From assembly GCA_950295325.1 (NCBI GenBank), contig OX485807.1, positions 50,560,440-50,624,439 of the forward strand: a stretch of DNA of 64,000 bases. The letters are read 5' to 3'. Shown piece after piece: positions 20,086-32,100 of the stretch. Source of the stretch: Polytrichum commune. Taxonomy: Eukaryota; Streptophyta; Polytrichopsida; Polytrichales; Polytrichaceae. Within the stretch, counting starts at the first letter, position 1. Each line of letters starts with the position of its first letter. A model generated the notes under the pieces. It worked only from the letters and a program-made list of their open reading frames with translations, did not search any database and was not told where the DNA came from. A program made the translations under genes and the position numbers.

Positions 20086-22969
20086 TTAACTAAAATGAGA
20101 TAAATGGTCCGCTCATTTTAATGTGGGGAACGTGATGGGAACGTAATGATTGCTTTTTTGTACGAGAGAATACCCGTAGAGGTTTTAGGGACCACAAACC
20201 AAGTGTTCCAATGAAACCGGGCAAACAATCAATTGTAATTTGGAGGATCCCATCAAGGAAGACAAAAGGATTGTGCCTACACTCCATGGGTGAACACCCA
20301 TGGATAATTTGTTCCCACCATGCACATTGGAGGACTCCCACATATTAAACATGTTGGCAAATATGACAATGCATATGAAAATTCACAAAAAAAAAAATGC
20401 CTTTAAAAGTGGTAATTTGAACATCTGTGGGACAAATGTCAATGTCTACGGCTCTCTAATTAATGCTCACAAAATGAAAATTGAGCACCAAACAGGCTAG
20501 ATGGTGTCAACCATCTAGCCCACCCATGAGAGTCCACCCGTGGATACCGAGGAATGAGCAATGCAGCTTTAATCTAGAGGTCTTCTGTTGGTACCCCATC
20601 CTGGAAAGTATCTCCATCAGTCATTTTCTCACCTCTAGTGCATCGATCTAAATTATCCTTTGCAAAAAGAATTTGCCGAGCTGGGATGAGTACATTGTCA
20701 TCGGACGCATTCCTTTGTCTTGCCCATGATGCCACAACACAATCTAGGGATTGATGAGCTGGTGCATAGTCCTTGAGCCCCGTCCATCGAAAAGATTTTG
20801 CCGTGTCCCATTCCTCATAATGTTCGTCTAAGGTCTTCTTGTTCCTTTGGCCAAGGACCGGTACATAATAGACAATCTCAATGGAACGAGGATTAGGACC
20901 GATATGTGCCAAATTCGGCTCAGAAATCACTCGTCCCATCCACACTGGATTAGGACAATCCTCACTAGGACGTAGTAACACATAATGGTCGACCCTGATA
21001 TGTGCGCTGGGACGGAAGGTCTCAACAGGTCGAGAACTAGCTGGCCCCACGTAAGCATAATCAGTGATGTTTTCCTCAAGTAGATGCTCATTATCCACAT
21101 GGAAGGTTGGTGCAATGGAGAACCGTGTAGCAGGCCAGAAAGGCTCGCTAAGTTCAGATGGAGTTGGGAGTAAAGGTTGATCCATAGCCGCAAGCACATT
21201 CTCCCAATATAAAATTGTTGGCGCAATGGACTCCATATATTGACCCGAACTATCTTGATCTGCCGTATCCTTCCAATACTTAATAAAACCTTGCACCCCG
21301 AGCTTTATGTTCATGGAATCTTTCATCTCCCTTTTTGGAACGGGACGGGGGCACCCTACAAAAACAAACATACAATGAGCTCGGAGCAATATCACAGACT
21401 AACTGCCCACGGGTGATCACCCGTGGGCCACATACTTCACACCATGTATTTTCTAGTGCACTTCCAAAGCAATACAAACAAGGGACCCACTAACTTGTAG
21501 GGACCATGGTCTTCTTTGTGATAGGGTCCACATTCCAAAGAGCAATTCCTCCATCAGGCACCCAACTTGGATCTGTACAATACACTTTGTACTGCATCAA
21601 TGGCACTCCTTGAGGGTCTACATAAAAACGGAATTGGTGCGCCTTGGAATGCCCAATAAGTCGATCTTGACCAAAGTCATTGTAGTATCCCTTCACCCAT
21701 TCCTTGAAATCAGCAACCTCGTGGATTAACGACGGGACAATAGTGGGTTCCCCAGCAGCCATGAACGATGCCATGAGGTCTGGGAGTGTATGGCAATCCT
21801 CAATCTTCAGCTTTTGTCCAAACCTCCCAAACATTGCATCCACATCCTCATGCGTATGTCCAATAATAAGGAAAAACACCCTGACTTCCCGAAAAATTCC
21901 CTTTGCAGTCAGAGCTGACCAAAACAACATGTTGTATTTTGATTTGTTGTCCTTCGCACAATTGTCCATTTGAACAAGCAGGAGGGGTGGCAAACCTATA
22001 GGAGGAATACTTTCAGGCGGTGGCAAGGGAAGTACTCCTGAACACTTCTCTACACCAACCACCAGTGCGTCGTGTAAAGGATCACCTATGGACGAAATAG
22101 GAATGTGTCTACTAGAGCAAACAAGTTGTACCTCAAGTTGACAAAGCAACTTCATAATCGAGGTGATAGTGAAGTTGGCATCGGATGGGTACATATCAAG
22201 GACATAATGCGCATAATTCACATCTGAGTGACCATGTGCAATCATCCCCGCAATGGATATGGGGAATCGCTCGTATTTGTCAACAGGTTTGTTTTTGTGT
22301 GCGAAAACGGGAAGAGCCGTTTTCCCATAATCCATTTTGTCATGAATTATACAAAGCACCTCATTGGGAGCATATTCATCTACTTTGTGACATATTTTGT
22401 GCCCACTGTGGCATCTATGATTCATCCAAATGATTTTTTGACCCTCAGTTGTGTAGTCGGGTATGACTTGTAGACCTTCCTGCATGTGTTATGGATCTTG
22501 CATCGTGTGTTGCATGGCGTTGGTTGGTCACGGGCGTTCACTCGTGGTTAGATGTATTTGTATTTTCTGAGTAGTATTAAGTGCCCATGATGGCTTTTAT
22601 GATTAGACCCATTATATTTGCATACATTTGTTGACATGCACATGGTTGTTCCTTAGTGGTGTCGACTTATGTTGTGTTATGGATATAGGCTCATCTGTTG
22701 CGGGGTGTTGGTTGGTCACGAGTGAACACCCGTGGTTACAGCTGGGCTAAGTTTTTCTTTGGGCAAGAATATGCATTATTGTAGCATATATATATACACC
22801 AATGTGCATGAAATAGTGTGTTAGTCTATCTTGATGACCTTCCTCTTGTTCTACTAAACCTTGTCAATGATGGCAATTCACGGGTATTTACTTGTGAACC
22901 ATGTTCCCAATGCACGTTCCCATCGGTACGAATTGTCTCATAATGGCCCAATTGGCTCATTTTAGTTAA
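20086..22969. mobile_element. 2.9-kb inverted-repeat element carrying a DUF7869-type gene
   Basis: The inverted ends start TTAACTAAAATGAG on both sides, and a second shared block GATGGGAACGT lies about 45-60 bp further in. The dinucleotide TA borders both ends (20084-20085, 22970-22971), although TATTAAC..GTTAATA symmetry leaves the exact cut uncertain. Six copies of an imperfect to perfect CACGGGTG-nn-CACCCGTG palindrome lie inside: 20284-20303, 20524-20543, 21405-21428 (perfect over 24 bp), 22529-22546, 22717-22734 and 22879-22896. The only gene is on the minus strand. The DNA-transposon reading is inference from structure. Confidence 0.6.
20574..22479 (-). CDS. DUF7869-type transposon protein, two exons visible (5' end uncertain)
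   Basis: Exon 22479-21495 and exon 21355-20574 join across a 139-bp intron (GTTAGT...TTTTTGTAG) with the frame kept, giving TMVPT-RCPRPVPKRE. The first visible exon has an ATG at 22485, but ATGCAG there also makes a good splice acceptor (TGCAG/GAAGG), so an upstream exon is likely. Motifs, counted from that ATG, are IIHDKMDYGK (residues 47-55), QMDNCAKDNKSKY (172-184) and GHTHEDVDAMFGR (209-221). They follow the D, D-N and H-x-H-E-D-x-D pattern of DUF7869 proteins and resemble an RNase H-fold nuclease; catalysis is not proven. The second exon has a BAH-like tail (YVLLRPSEDCPNPVWMGRV, IEIVYYVPV). The gene lies within inverted repeats and is probably its transposase. Confidence 0.65.
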
Positions 22970-23079
22970 TAAGGTCATCAATAACCAAATTCAACTCCTT
23001 GTTACGAATGGAGACAACTTAGCCATTTACAATTTGCGGCAACAGAAGGAACTCCACATGGTAAATGTCAAATTCTTCT

Positions 23080-23545
23080 TAAGATCTTGATTCTTCCATT
23101 GCACTTTGTTAGCAATCATACCCTCTTACGGTCATGATGCATGGTACACATAATAGTGTATTTTGTGTCACCAATTGTATTCGTCTTGCTCAATATTAAT
23201 TGTAAACCACCCGTGTAGTGTCACCGAATATAAACCTAACATTATTTGTCATTCGTTGTACACATCATAGTTTTACAAAGTTGCAATTACTGTGTCTTAC
23301 AAAGTGAGTTTTCATCCAGATGTCAATCATCCATGACAATAATATTTCTTTTCCGAATTGTTAGGATGCAAAATTTACCAAACTTTGTTTCAATAACTGA
23401 CAAATTTGGATGAACTAAAAGTAATTAGGGGTGAAAGTAATTAGTAAGCTTACTCACGAAAAGTGTCATTAGAACAATTACCACAGTGACATAACATGCC
23501 ATAATATGAAACTACATCCAATATATAGTGTAGTATCTTGATGTG
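23080..23545 (-). repeat. Right arm of the long inverted repeat pair
   Basis: The complement of this stretch aligns with 11935-11976 plus 13141-13480. It shares the outer TATGTCACTGTGGTAAT block, GAGTAAGCTTAC, the GTCATGGATGA block and the GAGCAAGACGAATACAATTGG block. The outer flank also shares GCTAGCACA with the end near 10010. The arms bound about 11.6 kb. Confidence 0.6.
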
Positions 23546-23630
23546 CTAGCTATTATACTTATCTGTCCCAATCAACCACAATGAAATTCCTTCCTCCCGT
23601 GCATTGATGTTTGGAATTCTTTTGTCGCAG

Positions 23631-23819
23631 TGGCACACCGAGGACATAAATGTGAGATGGATACGTTGCGCTAAGTACTCATGCGACAACGAGCTTGTGT
23701 ATGCCATCTTCCACGATGATTCGATTGACGTATTTGATGCCACTTGGTTACACGTTGTCGAATTACACCATCTGCATATATACAGCCCAGATGACCGGCG
23801 TCCCTGGTACAAATACTAA
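23631..23819 (+). other. Possible 3' exon, 62 codons and stop, unrecognised
   Basis: After the acceptor TTTTGTCGCAG the frame reads WHTEDINVRWIRCAKYSCDN and ends HIYSPDDRRPWYKY-stop. The composition is coding-like and GC is higher than its surroundings. No upstream exon was identified with confidence and no family was recognised. Confidence 0.3.
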
Positions 23820-23879
23820 TACCCCAATCCATGTCGACGTCATACCCAATTTTCCCTTCTCTGCTAAGCTGCAGTAGAA

Positions 23880-24180
23880 CATGAATTTTTGTGGCTTTGC
23901 AGCATAATATGTGTAGGTGTGGATCTTATTGTTTCTAGATATCTATAGATGCAGCAGTTTGAGCTCTTTGTAAATTAAATGTCGTGCTTGCCAATAGATG
24001 AAGTTTGTGATGGTTCAACATTTGTTGTTGATGGCAGGGTCTGGAAGATTGTAGCACATCCTCAAAAGCACAACCAATTTGCAATTCATACGTGGGGCAA
24101 CAGAGTATATGTTATTGAGCCATCACATGAGTTGGGAGGACAGTGGGTTTGCAAGGCCAATGAAGGAGTTGGGGTATAAA
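23880..24180 (+). repeat. Dispersed repeat family R1, copy 3
   Basis: This is a close match to 6440-6780, from TTTGTGGCTTTGCAGCATAA to the GGCCAATGAAGGAGTTGG end. It has the best preserved reading of the family: a frame opening at 23979 that includes VCDGSTFVVDGRVWKIVAHP and VYVIEPSHELGG. The match to copies 1 and 2 stops at about 24175. Confidence 0.65.
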
Positions 24181-25110
24181 TTCAAGGGCTTAGGGCCTTC
24201 TTTGAGTGGTTGTAGAGCTATGCAGACAAATGTATATGACGACAGTGTTGCTATCGCACAATTGCACACAAGGATCATTTTAATTTATCATGCAATTACA
24301 TTGACAGCAACATGCAATGTGGCAGTAACCTAAAAACCTGAATCATAACCAAAAAAAATAGATTGTCTCTTCATAAGAAGCAAGGACTTCCATGTTTATG
24401 AATTCTAGTCAAAAATCACAGTAATGATTCATGCATGTAATTCGAATTATAGTTGAACATTGTAATGTATTCATCTTTGCGGTCACATTGTTTTTTTCTC
24501 CACAATATTCCATTTTCTGACCATTGAATGGTGTGAACAACATGAATTCTTCCATTCATCTCCCATGTAAGTGAGTGAGTGAGCACATATCATTGAGGCA
24601 ATTTTTTATGTGATCAATTGAACTAATCCATAATCGCACGTCGTTATCACTATGCACTAACAAGTGCAATCCATTACAGTGGAATTGTCATCAACATCTC
24701 ACACAATTATGATCCGAGCGCAGGATTGCATACGTCCCATCATATAATGCAAGGATAGAGATTCCAGAACAGTAATTTGACATTCCCAATTCCCCTCGAG
24801 TGCGTAAAACCTGTAAATTGTATGTATCACAAGCCAATCTGCATAGACCACACCTTGTGTATATGATGATTAATTCTAGAGGTACTCGCTCTAGTCCTGA
24901 GTTGTAGTAGAATACACACGTCTGGAGATCATCTCTACCATTTATAACGTCGCCAAGATCCACCCAACAGATGTTCAAAGAGATTCAACATCAGACACCA
25001 AAGTGCGAGCATTCTCGCAACCCTAGAGGTCATTACATACCACACCTCAAGAGGCCAACAAGAATTGGCCAAAAGCACCAACTGGGATGACCGTCTCTCT
25101 CCGAATGTGT
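24181..25110. other. Stretch downstream of the S1-type gene, no gene seen
   Basis: It contains the probable 3' untranslated region of the minus-strand gene at 25111-25614. A 95-codon minus-strand frame (24978-24691) has no recognisable motif and is not called. Confidence 0.4.
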
Positions 25111-25614
25111 TCAGCCGCTCGATGGATTGGGCAGCCATGGCTTGTAAAACTCCCATGACTCGGCGATGCCAAGATTGGTTCCAGGGGGTTGGTCACCCTC
25201 GCTTTGGAGCGCGTAATAGAAGCCGTTGGGCGCGATCTTGTAGCTGCAAGCGCCCTTCGTGGAGCACGGAGGACGGTCGTCGTAGTAGCTTCCCTTCCAC
25301 ACGTCGAAATCTTGACGCTTGGTGCGCCACAAGAACTCACAATTGTAAACGGTGCGGCCAAAGACGTTGGGGTGGAATTGCCAATAGTAGTTGAGCCCCG
25401 GCCCCACCGCCTTCTGGTACAAGTCTGACTCTTTGCTCTGGCAATGTATCACCACTGACTCGTTCAAATAGTTTAGAATGTTCACAAACGCCCCGGTATT
25501 TGCGTCTTCGGTATCCAACGACGCCGTTGCGGTTGCCGTCGCCGTAACAAACGTCATGATGAGGCATGCCATCGTTGCTACGGGCAGTGACGCAACTATG
25601 AACCGCACAGCCAT
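25111..25614 (-). CDS. Secreted S1/SPH family (plant self-incompatibility protein S1-like) protein
   Basis: A single-exon frame of 167 residues starts at the first ATG (25614) and ends at a stop at 25111. The N-terminus MAVRFIVASLPVATMACLIM plus an Ala/Thr-rich stretch looks like a signal peptide, cleaved near residue 33 by inference. The mature part has the S1 pattern: ESVVIHCQSKESDL, then WQFHPNVFGRTVYNCEFLW, then CSTKGACSYKIAPNGFYYAL. Four cysteines are present, as in other family members, which form two disulfide bonds in a small beta-sandwich. Family members are small apoplastic proteins. The poppy S protein triggers self-incompatibility, but most homologues have no known role, so no function should be assumed here. 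GC is higher than the flanks. Confidence 0.85.
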   Translation of the reverse strand: MAVRFIVASLPVATMACLIMTFVTATATATASLDTEDANTGAFVNILNYLNESVVIHCQSKESDLYQKAVGPGLNYYWQFHPNVFGRTVYNCEFLWRTKRQDFDVWKGSYYDDRPPCSTKGACSYKIAPNGFYYALQSEGDQPPGTNLGIAESWEFYKPWLPNPSSG

Positions 25615-28600
25615 CGGTGTTGTTGCCAAAAACAATTCCAAAGCAGCACACACAACTAAAACTCCAATTTAAGACGGCTTGAAATGATGACCTGTTTACT
25701 CACTGAGAACAAGATCTCAGAATAGAGACTACAAAGAGCATGTCATGATACTCCCAAACATGAGTTGCTCCAGACAAGAGAATGCAGGGGCACGAATTCA
25801 AAGCAGACTCATCGGCTATGAAAGTCATCCAGAGGTACACCTAGGTATAAACCTAAATAAGGTCATGATCAACAGCTTGTGAATTGCGTCACGGTGGGGA
25901 GAGCTTGCAGTGTGTCGTCATTCAGAAAACCCCTGCACATACACGACAAGGGGGATGACAGAGGAAATTTATATAGCGAAAGTTGAAGGATTTTCTAACA
26001 GAAAGGAGTTGGCAGGTGACGAGAAACTTATAAATGTACCGCAGTGCTGCGCAATGTAGATCCCATGGATAGTTGCTGCGGAGGCACCTGTCCCCTCCCA
26101 CAACCTGTGATAGGCCCGTGACAGAGTTTCTCATGATGAGTCCCAAATGCACAAGGAAGGAAGGCGATCTTGTATGACGAGTACTAGAGATTACCCAAAA
26201 AAGAATAGCCTGCCCGAGCCCTCTGGAACGAAGTCACTTACACGAATTGAGTTGAAACTGATCTAATGGCAACATGAGCACAGAATTGACCCAGCATTGA
26301 AGCATGCAGTGTCTGGAAGTTACCAAGCGAATTATATCAAGTAATGATTCTGCTGAGAATAAACACAGGATAGATCCTAAATAGGCCACAAAATCAACTT
26401 TGCAGTCTAATATTATCGCATGATGTAGTCTACTACTCCAAGTTCTTTTGTAACAATTCCTGCAGTGCATTGTAAGTTACAGTTTTCAAACCTTCCCACA
26501 TGCAGTTAGCTGTGAGTTACAGAATTCCATAACAATTTATACACGGATTCATAAGTCTCTTCCTTATGTATCATATGCAGAGCCAATAGACTCGTTGACT
26601 TCACTAAGACTGATAGAATTCTGGCGAAAGCATCGGCTACAGCTTTAATTGAACAAATCAACAGCCCTGATCTCTCAATTCTGGCAAGACTGCAAAGAAA
26701 TCAATAAGGTTATCTGCTTGCAAGGAGGTACTTCTAGAGTGTAATTGTAGGGCCGCTGAAATACTTGAGGTGAGAAACTTTTATCTCTTCTGTCGCAAAG
26801 CATCGGAGGTGGCACCTATCCACATACCATGTGCTCCTTGATGAAGTCGGATTGAAGCTGCAATCGGCAGTATAGAGAATAGCAGATTAAATGAAACACT
26901 GTACCTAGTAAATAATTTACTCATCTCAGCTTCAACATCACCACATACTTTTACAGCAGGAAATATGATTAAGCAGTTATCGTGATCAGCTGGAGTCCTC
27001 TGAAACCTCACTCCAGCTTTCCGAACTAGGTAGTGCTTTCAGACAAATTGTGTTAACACTCTCATCGGTGCTGAGCTTCTTCAATCTTGACCACCAACTA
27101 AAATCGACATAACTAGTTATGGTATTTAAACTATCGTAATGAATGTGCACCGCTCTAACCCGCAGTAGGGATTACTTCGAATAGGGACAGAATTTGAACA
27201 GTAACCAATTTAAGGCCCTCCACCTAGTATTGACACTCAGAAGAACAACCACCACATTGTGGAATTTGTGGCAGGTTATTGCAACGTATTCTCAGGAGCA
27301 TGACCATGTGGCCATCATCTCTGACGCAATTGCAACAAATCTATGTAGTGTCATTGCACACCATATCCATTAATCCATAAGACGAAAATAGAAATCAGAA
27401 TTCAAATCTTTGTTGTTTGAGCACTTATCCTAGGCCCATTTCACCTTCATTGTCAAGATGTAGAAGCTGACAGAGCAGTAGACTACGACAATGCAGGAAT
27501 GGGTTTGACATTAACAGATCTGCTAAGCTTGGGATTCCACACTGTGCAGACATCAGGGCTGTCACATAGGATTACTCCAGTCTGGTATTTACTCTCCTCT
27601 GTTACACAACCTGACAGCCATTAATTCTTAGCAATTTCAAAACTCCTGATATGGATTGTACAATGTTCTCCTGAGTTAATCACACATACACATGTTTACC
27701 TAGTAGGTTCTGCACGGTAGACAGTGGCAACGAGAATAGACAGCGATTTGAGGTAGCTGCAGATATTGTGGCACAAGTGTTTGTGAACTCATCTATACAC
27801 TACTTCATGCCTTCAAACCACTAAGATATGTGTGTGTGTGTGTGTGTGTATAATGCAGAACCTGAGACAAGCAGAACTGAATCAACTCAAAACAGTATAC
27901 ACATTTTATTACATTGAGAAATTGGCAATTGTATGAAGACACGTTTCAAGAGTTGTGTCCAACAGATATCTGACACTGAGGACTCTCTACCAACTCACAA
28001 CTACAGCTTCAAGAGAATAGAGGTAGTCCATCTACTAATGTGGATATCCAGAAACTTCTCCTATAAACAAGAAATTGAGCAAACGAAACTAGAAACCTGG
28101 ACCTGCTTCACGTTGCTAAAGCTGGCAAAAACAGTGGGCTTTCTCCTCTCCATGGCGTTGTGGTTATCTGATATCCAATAAACATGCTCAATTGAGCATA
28201 ACAAATTCAATGTCTCGTTCAGTAGAGACCAGAGATACAGTACATCACACCCAGGCTGCCTGGACCATAGGATAAAGCTGGGCAGACCCACACAGATATT
28301 GAATACCAGATATTGTATAGAAATCTCGGCTGTGTATGGCAGCTTCATTGCACATCAAATACCTGCAGATCTTAGCAGCCACTAGCAAATCTCTAATCTT
28401 AATATGATACAAGGATCTAATACTTACCTCCATAATGGAGCAGCACATAATGTTGAGTTGACTAAGGTTCACATTCTAAGGGACAACACAAGGCAACAAA
28501 GCTAGAGTGGCCAAAAAAGAGGATACAAAAAGATAACACCAGATGAGACAAGTCATCCTCGAGTATTATGTAATGAAGGGTTGGAAATGGAGCTTGTCTG

Positions 28601-29197
28601 GACTCACCTGCAACCAAAAAAGATGTCACAAAGGTAATCTTAGTGAGTACAAGAGAAGCCATCTAGTACTGATATAAACCTGCAATTATAATGTCTTTGT
28701 ACCTCAACAAAGTGCACTTCTTGTAAAGAGCCAATTCTAGCACTATAGCTGGGTGTAGGTGAACTTGGTGAGCGCACCTGAGTGTCATATGCGATAATGA
28801 TGCAGGGATTCGGCTGAGCACAGGATCCACACAACAAGCAACAGACAAACCCTTAGTAAGGAGCATGCAAGCCTCATCCATATTACACCTATGTTTCTAC
28901 AAGTCACTCATAACCAGTGTAGATTGCTTTCTACAAATATAAAAATGAGTGACCACCCCATACCAGTTACCATGAATGAATTATTGAATATGGCATATAC
29001 ACAACATGGCTGATCCAGTAGCTCCATTATTGATAAAGCCTCATTGACGTTGCTGCCTTCAGTTCTCGTCCTTCATCTCTGGGTCCTTCAAGATATCCCA
29101 GAAATCCATGAGCACTTTGTCCACATACAAGCTAAGCCCACTGAGATTGTTGCGATCATCTACATGAGCTGCCAATGAATTGGTCAGCCTTGCAAGG
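25615..29197. other. Intergenic region between the S1-type gene and the ZFC3H1-type gene
   Basis: The left end holds the promoter of the minus-strand S1-type gene. The right part probably holds the 3' untranslated region of the ZFC3H1-type gene. No credible protein gene was found. A (TG)n microsatellite lies at about 27831-27849. A frame at 29237-29059, overlapping the end of the next gene, is treated under findings. Confidence 0.5.
27831..27849. repeat. (TG)n microsatellite
   Basis: An uninterrupted TGTGTG run of about 19-20 bases lies in the intergenic region. Confidence 0.8.
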
Positions 29198-32100
29198 TCA
29201 AAAATGTTCAGGCGTCTTAGCATCCTGAAGAAGAGCAAAGCTGCTCCTGAGGGTAGCAGAAAAGGGATGTACAGTCAATGCAAACTGGAAAAAACTGCGG
29301 AGCAAAACTTCATCTTGGAGTTGAGCTATTAGGTGTCCTGCCTCCACCCAATCTTGTTCATGAGCCTGAGGGCAAGCTTGCAGTAGAGAGCTGAGGAGGA
29401 GTGAACTTGCCCACACGGCCATAGCCATATCTGTGACGTTGCGCAGATTGTCTGTAAGTAGCCTACAAAAAGGTAACACTAATTCAAAATTTCCAGGAAA
29501 AACTTCCATCATTGCTTCAATGATCTGTATGACATCCTTTGTAAATCTGGGCTCCTTCCCAATGATGATTTCGACCACACTATTCACCAATGAGTGGTCT
29601 ATGGGAGCAGGACCAATCAGAGACTCAAGAAATATTCGCACCCGCCGCTTGGAGATGGAGGCTGGTAATCTGCTTGCAAGGGGGGTTAACTTGCACATTA
29701 AGTGCACTTGTACAGAGCACCTATCTAGAAGGTCACTAACACAAAAAACCTGCTTGTGACACCCCTTCCTGAGTCGAGTAAAAGCGGCCATCTCTTTCCA
29801 GCAATGCCATGCATCCTCCTTTCTTACTGCTTCCTTCATACTCTTCTCCAGTGCAATGTAGGCATCAGATGTGTTCCCTAAAAGCATCTCAAAAAGTGCT
29901 AAATTCATCCAAGCGAACTCTGCATCCTCTCCAGACTGACTGGGACTTCCATCAGCTTTTTCAAAACTACTAGCATTCAGCTGTAGAGCTTCCCTAGTCA
30001 CTTCTTCCTGGCTGGAACTAAAGTCATGCATCCGTAGTTCTTCATGACCGACTCTTTGAGCAGCAGCTAAAGCACACTGGTGAAGGATGTCCAAGGCAGC
30101 ACTATTGCCCTCAATCTGCAGCATATGCACAGCATACTGATTCCAGAGCCTCTGTTGACCAGCAGATGTGTGAGGCCAATTCTGCAATGCCTGCTTAAAG
30201 ACTTTCATCCACCCTTGCTCACATTCCATGCGCACAACAAGGAGGACCAACTCAATACAGGCAGGGTGCTTTCTTACCAGTTCCCAACCTACCTGCAGGG
30301 CAGCATCAATCCCGCAGAACAGAACCAGACTCTGCAAATAGTTTACTGCCATTGCTTTCTGACTCTCCTGCTGAGCTAAGACTGATGCACAGCTTATGCT
30401 TGCTTGCATTAACTTAAGAGTGAGCACTTTCGAGCCCTCCTGCAACTGTGACCGCCTATCCCAATCTATCCCCATTGGTAGCTGCTGCTTGCACCCCACA
30501 CGGAGGATAATGTCCTGAGGTAGGTGGCCGAAGGTAACAGCATAAGCACAAGCCACCCTCATGATGCAACAATCCTTAGAAGTCAGGCAGGCCAGTAACG
30601 ACACACTCATACCTTCAGTATTGACTAGGTCATCTGCCCAACTATGCAGCAAACTGGTCATCTTAGAGACACACATACAGTCCAACATCTGTATGACCAA
30701 ATCCAATATGCAGGCACTGTGCTCCTCCTGGCTCCCTATAGGCCTATTTGTAGTCAGAGATTCTATGGCGAGCTGATAGGCCTTCAAACGATCTGTAAGT
30801 GTTGCCCGGCTATTGATGTACAAGAGAAGTAGCTCGTATGAACCTTTGCTGTGATTTATCTGCAGAACAGAGATATTTGTGTGATCACAGCAACAAACTT
30901 TGTAACCACTAGACAAGGTATTCAGAAATGCCAAATAAAAATGACAAGAAAAAAATAGAAGGAATAATATGAATTGGAAAAGAGTTGTTGTGTTTCTCAG
31001 GCTCTGAAGAATCATATATTCTAAACTTAGTAGCAAACTTGACCTTCTAGCAGTCAATGCAATAGTGGTGGTCACCTTGATTCTAAATTGTATTGGAGAA
31101 CTAACGGGTAGTAGCAGAGCTCTTGAACAATGATGAATTATGTTCAACACAAGAAATCTGTACAATACTATACACCAATATTGCTACAGAACTTAGCATG
31201 GAATAAGGAAATGAGTACTCCCTGGACAAAGAAAATGTTAATACCGCATGGAAAAACAAGTCATCGTTGCCAATCTCGTTCTTGCCTTGGTAGTATAAGC
31301 CTATGTACACAACCCATAGTGTGGACACAGTTGGATTTGCCTCCAGTGCACGTGACAGTACAAACAGAGCCTGTTCAAATCCTCAAGAAATACAGGTCAG
31401 CGTTAAGTTTATCAAAAGCCTCCTGCTTAGATAATAAGCTAGTGCAAATAAATGAGACTCATCCAAAGTGGATCAGTAAAGTTGATATATATTTCAAGCA
31501 GTAGCATGAAACTCTTCTAAGCAATTCTTGGGACCACACGCAAGATAAATCAACAGAGTATGCCTACATACGTGTGGCAGTATTCAGTCTAGAACAATAG
31601 TTTTCAACTTACTTCATTGTAGGCATCTGTATCTGTGTAGTTCAGGTCAAAGTCAATCTGTGCCAATGCAAGCTCCAGCCATGCTTCAACGTCCCCAGGG
31701 TTGTCGCGAACATGATCCTGCTTCAGGGATGACCACTTTTACATGTACAGCAATACATTTCTGACAACTTGACTAAATCCACCCAAATGGTAAAGTGACC
31801 ACCCATTTCCTAACCTAGAATGTAGGAGGAGGACCAAGAACATTTCTAGCTATTTATTAAAACTCAGCTCCCTCACCTGATTAGTTCCAATGCATCATAT
31901 CTAGTCCCCAAAATCTGAATCCTACCCTAGAAGCAAAAGTACACTTCTGCATACCTCTGTGGAAGCCAGTGATGCATCTCCAAGATAGCGCCAACCACTT
32001 GCATCAGCTCCAGTACCCTGACTGTCGATACTTAACAATGCTGCAGGCAAACATGGTATATCGGGGTATAATGGCCTGTGCATAGCAGATGTTATCGTGT

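Noticed and set aside
22480-22485. ATG at 22485 as the true start of the DUF7869-type gene
   Set aside because: ATGCAG there also forms a strong splice acceptor and known relatives are longer, so an upstream exon is more likely; left open.
25615-25653. Longer N-terminus of the S1-type protein
   Set aside because: The extension would start at GTG; the first ATG is at 25614 and begins a good signal peptide.
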